Assembly (NCBI GenBank): GCA_009777165.1
Contig: WRML01000095.1
Coordinates: 1 to 7,606 of the forward strand
Direction: 5' to 3'
Source: Kiritimatiellota bacterium
GTDB taxonomy: Bacteria; Verrucomicrobiota; Kiritimatiellia; RFP12; UBA1067
DNA: 7,606 nt
A program made the position numbers and the translations under genes. The notes under the pieces were generated by a model that saw only the letters and a list, made by a program, of their open reading frames with translations, did not search any database and was not told the DNA's origin. Each line of letters opens with the position of its first letter. Within the stretch, counting starts at the first letter, position 1. This document shows positions 1 through 5,104 of this stretch, piece by piece.

Positions 1-2
1 CG

Positions 3-959
3 GCTGCCGCCGAAAACCTGAGCGCACTCGCCCCCCCCTACGACCTTTACACCGACGAGGACATCGCCCGGCGCACGGTCTACGCCGAGACCTCGCGCGG
101 CTGTCCCCACCCCTGCGCCTACTGCACCTCCGCCTCCACCAAGCTCCGCCTCTTCCCCCTCGATACCCTCCTCCCCGCCCTCGACCGCCTCCTGCGGCGC
201 GGCGTGCGCCAGATCAAATTCCTCGACCGCACCTTCAACGCCCACCCCCCCCACGCCTGCGCCATCCTCGACTTCTTCCTGTCCCGCCCCCCCCCCTCCG
301 TCAACCTGCACTTCGAGATCAACCCCGACCACCTCCACCCCGACATCCTCGACCGCATCTCCGCGTTCCCCCCGGGGGCCCTGCATCTCGAGGTGGGGGT
401 GCAGACCCTCAACCCGTCCGTCGCCGCCGCCATCGGTCGCTCCCCTGACACCGCCAAGACCTTGGGGAATGTCCGCCGCCTCACGCGCGACACCGGCGCG
501 ACCGTCCATGCCGACCTCATCTTCGGGCTCCCCGGCGAGGACGAGGCATCCTTCGTGCGCGGCTTCGACACGCTCATCGCCGAGGCCGCCCCCCCCGAGG
601 TGCAGGTCAACCTGCTCAAAGGGCTCCCCGGCACGCGCCTCCTGCGCGAGGCCCCCCCCCTCGGGCTCGCGTTCAGCCCCGACCCCCCCTACGAGGTCCT
701 GCGTACCGACGTTCTGGACTTCGCGACGCTCCGCCGCATCCAGCGTTTCGCCCGCTGCTGGGAACTTGTGCATAACCGTAACCGCTTCCCCGTGGAGGTC
801 GCGCGGTTTCATGCGATGACCGCGCCCGGCTACTACCGCGCCTACAGTGCTCTCGCCGACCGCATCTTCTCCGCCGAGGGCAAGCTCCACGCCATCTCAC
901 AGGCGCGGCTCGCGCAGCATCTGGAGGCGCACCTCCGAGAAGTCCCTAAGAGCGTCTGA
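3..959 (+). CDS. Radical SAM protein, B12-binding/DUF4080 type (5' end missing)
   Basis: The reading frame is already open at the left edge (first full codon at position 3), so the N-terminus, where this family usually carries a cobalamin-binding domain, is outside the window. The visible 318 residues start just before the radical SAM core. A CX3CX2C cluster motif (CPHPCAYC, bases 102-125) should bind the [4Fe-4S] cluster that cleaves S-adenosylmethionine. Further family marks are the segment KFLDRTFN after the first helix, HFEINPD, the EVGVQTLN strand and the DLIFGLPGED loop near base 520. The tail from about base 690 (DVLDFATLRRIQRFARCWEL) resembles the DUF4080 domain found with B12-binding radical SAM proteins. 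The substrate is unknown; the family is probably a methyltransferase or another radical enzyme. The tail after the SAM core is about 90 residues, which looks shorter than the DUF4080 region I remember. The gene is very rich in C-ending codons and C runs. Family assignment is firm; function is not. Confidence 0.88.
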   Translation, partial: AAAENLSALAPPYDLYTDEDIARRTVYAETSRGCPHPCAYCTSASTKLRLFPLDTLLPALDRLLRRGVRQIKFLDRTFNAHPPHACAILDFFLSRPPPSVNLHFEINPDHLHPDILDRISAFPPGALHLEVGVQTLNPSVAAAIGRSPDTAKTLGNVRRLTRDTGATVHADLIFGLPGEDEASFVRGFDTLIAEAAPPEVQVNLLKGLPGTRLLREAPPLGLAFSPDPPYEVLRTDVLDFATLRRIQRFARCWELVHNRNRFPVEVARFHAMTAPGYYRAYSALADRIFSAEGKLHAISQARLAQHLEAHLREVPKSV

Positions 960-983
960 GCAGTTGCGGAATGCCAGCTGTGA

Positions 984-1013
984 GCGCCCCCCCATGTTGC
1001 GCCCCCCCATGTT
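984..1013. repeat. Perfect 15-nt tandem duplication
   Basis: The unit GCGCCCCCCCATGTT occurs twice, head to tail, at 984-998 and 999-1013, with no mismatch. It lies in the 115-nt gap between the radical SAM gene and the kinase gene, upstream of the putative kinase promoter. Each copy contains a run of seven C. It could be a slippage duplication or a pair of protein-binding sites; the sequence alone does not decide. Confidence 0.8.
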
Positions 1014-1019
1014 TCGGGC

Positions 1020-1048
1020 TTGTGTTTTACGCCGAAAACCTCTACCAT
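1020..1048 (+). promoter_or_regulatory. Weak candidate sigma70-type promoter for the kinase gene
   Basis: TTGTGT (1020-1025) and TACCAT (1043-1048) are separated by 17 nt, matching the consensus at 3 of 6 and 4 of 6 positions. They lie 26 nt before the start codon, in a stretch less GC-rich than the coding DNA. The match is modest, and the -10/-35 consensus may differ in this phylum. Confidence 0.25.
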
Positions 1049-1060
1049 AGCATTTCATAT

Positions 1061-1068
1061 TAAGGAGG
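1061..1068 (+). promoter_or_regulatory. Strong Shine-Dalgarno site of the kinase gene
   Basis: TAAGGAGG ends 6 nt before the ATG at 1075. It matches the 16S anti-Shine-Dalgarno sequence almost fully and fixes the kinase start. It is the best ribosome-binding site in the window and shows that the host uses ordinary Shine-Dalgarno initiation for at least some genes. Confidence 0.85.
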
Positions 1069-1074
1069 AAAAGG

Positions 1075-2298
1075 ATGAAAACGGATGTTATGATTCTGAA
1101 CACGTCGGTGGTTGATCTGCGGAGCGAGGACTTCGCGTTCACGGGCAGACTCGCGGGCGCGGGGGGGCTGGCGTTGTGCAAGACCGCCGAGATGCCGCCG
1201 TACACGCAAGCCGAGCTCATGGGGTACATCACGAACGGCAAGGCCTCCGCCGGCGGCGGCGGTAACACGGCGCCGCTGCTGGCTCACGCCGGGCTGCGCG
1301 TGGCGGTGGGATCAAACCTCGGCAAGGGCGGTTACTGCGGGCTCGACGCGCAGGGCCGCGCGTTCTACGACATCCTGTCCGCAAGCGGCGTGGACCTGTC
1401 CGCGACAGTCATCCACCCGACCCTGCCGACCGGCACGACGTTCATCCACGAGGTGCCGCACGGCGAGCGCGGCGGCATCGCCTACTTCCCGAACGCGAAC
1501 AACGATTTCGATTTCGAGGTCTTCAAACAGGAAGTCCTGCGCCTGGCGCCGACCGTCGCCTACTACATGTACTCGGGGCTCTCGACGCGCGGCGACGCGA
1601 ACGGCGGGAAAGACCTGGCGGATTTCGTCGTGTGGTGCCGCGGGCAGGGTTGCATCACCATCGTTGACAGTCACACCTTGTGCGGCAACCCGCACGAGCT
1701 CATCCGTAAAGGCGCGGCTGTCCCCGCCTACCGGCTGCTGGAGCCGCTGTTGGGCGAGGTGGACATTTTCTTCACGTCCGTTGACGAGGCGCGGATGATC
1801 CGCAACACGCTCGAACACGAGGGATGCGACCACGGCGAGGACACGCAGGCCAGCATCCGCGGGTTCCTGAATTTCGTGAGGAATCGGTTTGCCGGGAAGT
1901 CGGGCCGCCCGCAACTCTTCGGCGTGACCGTGAAGAACGGCGCGCACACGGTGTACGTTGACGCGCAGGGGGACACGGGCGGCATCATGTTCTGCGCATC
2001 CCGTTACATGGCCGCGGGGCAGGTCGTGGATTTGGTTGGTGCGGGTGACTCGTTCCGTGCCGGGCTCATTGGCTACATCACGCGCCACCGCGACGCATTC
2101 CTCGGCGGTGTGCTGAACGTCGCGGAGGCGGTGCAGAGCGGCAACCTGATGGCTTCCATCTACGTCACCTCGCCCCTCAACGACCGCTACGGCAACATCC
2201 CCAAACTGGATGTCCTCTTGTCCATCGCGCGTGACGGCAAGGACTACGATGAGGCGGCGCTGAAAGAGACGTTGACGAAAAACGGAGGCGTGGTGTAA
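1075..2298 (+). CDS. PfkB/ribokinase-family carbohydrate or nucleoside kinase
   Basis: A 407-residue cytoplasmic kinase that should transfer the ATP gamma-phosphate to a hydroxyl of a sugar, nucleoside or similar small molecule. The clearest evidence is the C-terminal PfkB signature DLVGAGDSFRAG (residues 319-330), with the expected catalytic base at Asp325 and the GAGD anion hole. Earlier family elements are the glycine-rich segment SAGGGGNTAPLLAHAGL near residues 59-74 (equivalent to the first PfkB signature, GG.xxN), the strand RVAVGSNLGKGGYCG, the lid-like PTGTTFIHE (118-126) and the VDIFFTSVDEARMI strand (229-242), where the usual Asn-Glu-x-Glu context is altered. At 407 residues it is longer than typical ribokinases (about 300), with additional sequence around residues 20-55 and 245-280. 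The ATG at 1075 is chosen because of the strong Shine-Dalgarno site. The substrate cannot be read from the sequence, and no sugar-pathway gene is adjacent. Confidence 0.9.
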   Translation: MKTDVMILNTSVVDLRSEDFAFTGRLAGAGGLALCKTAEMPPYTQAELMGYITNGKASAGGGGNTAPLLAHAGLRVAVGSNLGKGGYCGLDAQGRAFYDILSASGVDLSATVIHPTLPTGTTFIHEVPHGERGGIAYFPNANNDFDFEVFKQEVLRLAPTVAYYMYSGLSTRGDANGGKDLADFVVWCRGQGCITIVDSHTLCGNPHELIRKGAAVPAYRLLEPLLGEVDIFFTSVDEARMIRNTLEHEGCDHGEDTQASIRGFLNFVRNRFAGKSGRPQLFGVTVKNGAHTVYVDAQGDTGGIMFCASRYMAAGQVVDLVGAGDSFRAGLIGYITRHRDAFLGGVLNVAEAVQSGNLMASIYVTSPLNDRYGNIPKLDVLLSIARDGKDYDEAALKETLTKNGGVV

Positions 2299-2310
2299 CC
2301 ACCGCCGGCA

Positions 2311-2339
2311 CCGATTGCCCTCGTTTGGGGGATCGGACT
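2311..2339 (+). terminator. Possible intrinsic terminator after the kinase gene
   Basis: CCGAT (2311-2315) pairs with ATCGG (2332-2336), and CCC (2318-2320) can pair with part of the G run at 2327-2331 around a TCGTTT loop. The stem has internal mismatches and is followed only by ACTTTAAT, so the U tract is short. It begins 12 nt after the kinase stop codon, where a terminator would be expected, just before the candidate promoter of the next gene. Confidence 0.35.
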
Positions 2340-2409
2340 TTAATCTGTGGTGGAAGAAAAAAAAACGCGAAAACATGATTTTATAGGTGAAGGTGTTTCA
2401 GAAAACCTG

Positions 2410-2415
2410 TATAAT
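2410..2415 (+). promoter_or_regulatory. TATAAT -10 box before the GspC/PilP-like gene
   Basis: A perfect TATAAT lies in the only clearly AT-rich stretch of the window (about 2340-2450). Initiation about 7 nt downstream would give a leader of roughly 33 nt before the ATG at 2455. No good -35 hexamer is found at 16-18 nt spacing (the region reads GTGAAGG); a TG dinucleotide directly precedes the box, one base off the extended -10 position. If used, this promoter would make the GspC/PilP-like gene, and perhaps the ATPase after it, independent of the kinase. Confidence 0.45.
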
Positions 2416-2439
2416 CTGTCCCATCTGCGGTTATTAGAG

Positions 2440-2445
2440 AAGGAG
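2440..2445 (+). promoter_or_regulatory. Shine-Dalgarno site that sets the start of the GspC/PilP-like gene
   Basis: AAGGAG is followed by 9 nt and then the ATG at 2455. This supports that ATG over the in-frame GTG codons at 2347 and 2350, which have no such site and lie upstream of the candidate promoter. Confidence 0.7.
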
Positions 2446-2454
2446 AATCGAGAC

Positions 2455-3138
2455 ATGAAACAAGTTTGGAAATGGGTGATGCACCTGAACGCGAAGGCGT
2501 TTTGTTCCGTCGCCACGGTGTTGTTCTTTTGCACGGTGGGTTACTGTATGTTCATGTACATGACACCGCCGGAGCCGATTAAGGATGGTTCGGATAACCT
2601 GCCGGACGCGCCGAAGGCACCGGAAATCGGCATCCTCGATTATGTGGCGCGCCAATTGGATGGCGATGACCTCTTCATCCCGCTCGAGCCGTTCCGCCCG
2701 ACCATGGACGCGATCCTCATGAATCCCGAGCAACTTTCGCAGTTCCTCACCGCGATGAATACCCCGCGGTCCCAAAACGGGAATGCGGGGAAAAATAATC
2801 CCTTTCAGAATGTGCGCAATCCGGGCAGCAGTGGCGGCGCAGGCGCGGATGGCGCGGGGGCCGGGGAACCCAAGATGATCACGCCCAAAATCACGTTCCC
2901 CGGTTTCTTCAAACGTTCGGACGGGACAAGCGTCGCGATGTTCACGGACTCCACCGACAAATCAAAGTTCTACACGGAAGGCGAAATCGTGCACGGGCTT
3001 GAAATCCTCGGCGCGGACATGCGGAAGGCAACCGTTCGGTATCCCGACGGCACGGTTCGGGAAATCCGCGTCGGCGACTTTGTCGAACTAACGCCAGAGC
3101 CAGACCCGAATCCCCCCACCCCCGACGCGAAGAAATAA
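2455..3138 (+). CDS. Membrane-anchored GspC/PilP-like secretion or pilus protein
   Basis: A 227-residue protein with a short N-terminus carrying several basic residues, one hydrophobic segment at about residues 15-36 (AFCSVATVLFFCTVGY and onward) and no clear cleavage site. It therefore looks like a bitopic inner-membrane protein with its bulk in the periplasm. Residues 37-106 are Pro- and acid-rich, and 107-138 form a Gly/Asn/Ala-rich linker. Residues about 141-212 form a small beta-rich domain (FPGFFKRSDGTSVAMFTD, then a YTEGE turn, then VRYPDGTVREIRVGD), which resembles the homology region of GspC and PilP. That similarity is by eye and weak. The tail is Pro/Asp/Lys rich. The strongest functional hint is the GspE/PilB-type ATPase as next gene on the same strand, because GspC/PilP proteins link the inner-membrane platform to the outer-membrane secretin. 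It could instead be an unrelated single-pass periplasmic protein. Confidence 0.75.
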   Translation: MKQVWKWVMHLNAKAFCSVATVLFFCTVGYCMFMYMTPPEPIKDGSDNLPDAPKAPEIGILDYVARQLDGDDLFIPLEPFRPTMDAILMNPEQLSQFLTAMNTPRSQNGNAGKNNPFQNVRNPGSSGGAGADGAGAGEPKMITPKITFPGFFKRSDGTSVAMFTDSTDKSKFYTEGEIVHGLEILGADMRKATVRYPDGTVREIRVGDFVELTPEPDPNPPTPDAKK

Positions 3139-3164
3139 CCCGGTGCTGTTTTATGCCCGTTTTC

Positions 3165-3267
3165 GTTCAGCACGCAGATGACGCAGGTCTCTCAGGATTG
3201 ACGCAGATTGTGTTCCTTTGTCTTAATCTGCGCAAAGCTGAAAAATCTGCGTCATCTGCGTGCGAAC
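3165..3267. repeat. Nested inverted repeat (GCAGAT/ATCTGC family) before the secretion ATPase
   Basis: GCACGCAGATGACGCAG (3170-3186) is the exact reverse complement of 3247-3263, a perfect 17-bp pairing. Beyond a one-base bulge (A3169) the stem extends by four pairs, GTTC (3165-3168) with GAAC (3264-3267). Inside it is a second hairpin, CGCAGATT (3202-3209) with AATCTGCG (3225-3232), around a 15-nt loop. The short unit GACGCAGAT or its complement recurs about six times. The element fills most of the gap between the GspC/PilP-like gene and the ATPase and ends 15 nt before the ATPase start. Similar CTGCGTCATCTGCG repeats recur between genes in environmental bacterial genomes as far as I recall. 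It may be a REP/MITE-like dispersed repeat; no transposase is present. Confidence 0.85.
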
Positions 3268-3282
3268 CACATTAGAGCCCTT

Positions 3283-5019
3283 ATGACATTCCAAGAAGAA
3301 ATCCGATACTACGCCGACGACATGGTCGTCGAGATGACGCAAATCCTCGTTGACCGCAACATGCTCACGCTCGAGAAGCTGGGCGACCTGCAAGGCCGCG
3401 CCGCGCTGACCCTCCAGGGCGTGGATCAGCTGATCATCGCGGAGGGTATCGTCGGCGAGCACGACCTGCTGAAAATCCTGGCGGACATCAGCCACATCCC
3501 GTTCCACCCCATCGGGGACTTTAAGATTGAGCCGGAGGCGACCGAGAAGGTCTCGGCGAAAGTCGCGTTGCGGCACCGCATCGTCCCGCTGTCGTTCCAG
3601 AACGGGATGCTCCAGCTGGCGGTGAGCCGCGTGCCGTCGCTCGCGATGGCGGACGGGCTGCGGATGGTCCTCGACGCGGGCCTCGATTTCGTGCTGTGCC
3701 CGGAAAGCGACGTCTCCATGTCCCTCACCCATTTCTACGGCCTCGGCGCGGAGACGATTGACCAGCTCATTGCGGAAGCGGAGACGATGGGCATCGGTGA
3801 AGAGTTCCGGGGCGAGGAGGACATCGCCGTCCGCACGCAGGAGACCGGCATGGTGCGCTTCATCAACCTCATCATCGCCGAGGCCATCAAAATGGACTGC
3901 ACGGACATCCACATCGAGCCTTACGAGGATACCCTGCGCCTACGCTACCGCATTGACGGCATCCTCCAGCAGATCCCCCTGCCCAAGGGCGTGGAGCGCC
4001 TCCGCAACGCCGTCAGCTCGTCCGTCAAGATCATGGCGAACATGGACATCGCCGAACACCGCAAGCCCCACGACGGCCGTATCAAGGTGCACTGCCTGAA
4101 CCACGACTACGACCTGCGCGTGTCCGTGATCCCCACCGGTTGGGGCGAGACCTGCTGCCTGCGTATCCTCAACCGCGGCACCACGCAGATTGACCTCGAC
4201 AAGCTCGGCCTCTCCAAGTACCAGATGCCCAAGATCGCCAAGCTCACCGAGCTGCCGCACGGCGTCATCCTGATGACCGGCCCCACCGGGTCCGGCAAGA
4301 CTACCACCCTCTACTCGCTGCTCTCGCGCCTCAACAAAATCGGCACCAAAATCATTACCGTCGAGGATCCCGTCGAATACCAGATGCACGGCATCAGCCA
4401 GATGCAGGTGCACAGCAAGATCGGCCTCACCTTCGCCGCGTCCCTGCGCTCCATTCTGCGCCACGACCCCGACGTCATCCTCATCGGCGAAATCCGCGAC
4501 TCCGAAACCGCCGACATCGCCATCCGCTCTTCGCTCACCGGCCATCTGGTGCTCAGCACGCTCCACACCAACGACGCGCCCAGCGCCGTCACCCGCCTCA
4601 TTGACATGGGCGTCGAGCCGTACCTCATCGCCTCCTGCGTCGAGGGGATCGTTGCCCAGCGTCTCGTGCGCAGCGTGTGCAAGAACTGCAAGGACACCTA
4701 CCCCCCCCCCCCGGCCATCATCAGCGAGATGACCAACTTCTACCCCGACATCATCGGCGGCGCCGACTTCATCATCGGGCACGGCTGCCCCAGCTGCGGC
4801 TTCACGGGCTACCGCGGCCGCAGCGCGATTAACGAGACCATGATTATGTCCGACTCCCTCCGCGCACTGGTCGTGGCGCGCGAGCCGGCCAACATCATCA
4901 AGGACCTCGCGGTCAAGGAAGGCCTGATCACCCTGCGTCAGGACGGCTGGCTGCGGGTGATCGAAGGCCGCACGTCCGTCGAGGAAGTTCTCCGTGTCGC
5001 AGGGCGCATGGAGGAGTAA
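3283..5019 (+). CDS. gspE: Type II secretion / type IV pilus assembly ATPase, GspE/PilB family
   Basis: A 578-residue cytoplasmic hexameric ATPase that powers pseudopilus or pilus assembly at the inner membrane. An N-terminal MshEN/GspE-N-type domain spans about residues 15-155 (LRHRIVPLSFQNGMLQLAVS is characteristic). The catalytic core carries the Asp box (TDIHIEPYEDTLRLRYRIDG, 208-227), Walker A GPTGSGKTT (333-341, Lys339), Walker B-like DVILIGEIRD with Glu403, and the His box STLHTND (425-431, His428). Four cysteines form two CX2C pairs (Cys466/469 and Cys502/505), the metal-binding element of GspE and many PilB proteins. The ATG at 3283 is chosen because conserved sequence begins just after it; a TTG at 3208 would translate the inverted repeat. 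No convincing Shine-Dalgarno sequence precedes the ATG. GspE is preferred over PilB because of the GspC/PilP-like neighbour, but the two cannot be separated firmly; PilT is excluded by length and the N-terminal domain. Confidence 0.95.
   Translation: MTFQEEIRYYADDMVVEMTQILVDRNMLTLEKLGDLQGRAALTLQGVDQLIIAEGIVGEHDLLKILADISHIPFHPIGDFKIEPEATEKVSAKVALRHRIVPLSFQNGMLQLAVSRVPSLAMADGLRMVLDAGLDFVLCPESDVSMSLTHFYGLGAETIDQLIAEAETMGIGEEFRGEEDIAVRTQETGMVRFINLIIAEAIKMDCTDIHIEPYEDTLRLRYRIDGILQQIPLPKGVERLRNAVSSSVKIMANMDIAEHRKPHDGRIKVHCLNHDYDLRVSVIPTGWGETCCLRILNRGTTQIDLDKLGLSKYQMPKIAKLTELPHGVILMTGPTGSGKTTTLYSLLSRLNKIGTKIITVEDPVEYQMHGISQMQVHSKIGLTFAASLRSILRHDPDVILIGEIRDSETADIAIRSSLTGHLVLSTLHTNDAPSAVTRLIDMGVEPYLIASCVEGIVAQRLVRSVCKNCKDTYPPPPAIISEMTNFYPDIIGGADFIIGHGCPSCGFTGYRGRSAINETMIMSDSLRALVVAREPANIIKDLAVKEGLITLRQDGWLRVIEGRTSVEEVLRVAGRMEE
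4701..4712 (+). repeat. C12 homopolymer inside the secretion ATPase gene
   Basis: Twelve consecutive C encode the end of a Tyr codon and most of four Pro codons, in the loop between the two CX2C pairs of the ATPase metal-binding element. It is the longest homopolymer in the window. A one-base slip would shift the frame before the second cysteine pair, so it is either a slippage hotspot or a place to check for sequencing error. The frame as given is intact on both sides. Confidence 0.9.
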
Positions 5020-5084
5020 ACGGCCTGTTTGTCATCAGGTGCGAACTCCGATTCATTTTTGTTGATCCTGACGCCGTCTTTTTT
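5020..5084 (+). terminator. Possible terminator after the secretion ATPase
   Basis: ACGGC (5020-5024) directly after the stop codon pairs with GCCGT (5073-5077), and TCAGG (5035-5039) pairs with CCTGA (5067-5071). A C and then six T (5079-5084) follow. The T run after a GC stem is terminator-like, but the stem is split by an internal loop and the apical loop is 27 nt, so stability is doubtful. The gap to the next gene is only 85 nt. Confidence 0.28.
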
Positions 5085-5104
5085 GAAAGGAAAAAAAACG
5101 TCAC

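Noticed and set aside
1312..2376. Long - strand open frame opposite the kinase gene
   Set aside because: No family motif and low-complexity Arg/Val/His composition; the + strand PfkB signature is unambiguous.
2347..2454. Upstream GTG start giving 36 extra residues on the GspC/PilP-like protein
   Set aside because: No ribosome-binding site precedes it, it lies upstream of the TATAAT box, and the extra residues are charged sequence before an otherwise normal membrane-anchor N-terminus. The ATG at 2455 has AAGGAG at good spacing.
3165..3267. CRISPR array or tRNA-like gene in the repeat region
   Set aside because: The units are short, in both orientations and without regular spacers. The fold is a long nested hairpin without cloverleaf arms.
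3208..3282. Upstream TTG start extending the secretion ATPase by 25 residues
   Set aside because: The extension is a translation of the inverted repeat, lies inside the hairpin and has no Shine-Dalgarno site.
3940..4782. Long - strand open frame opposite the secretion ATPase
   Set aside because: Gly/Ala/Val/Asp-rich translation without motifs; it arises from the NNC codon bias of the ATPase gene.
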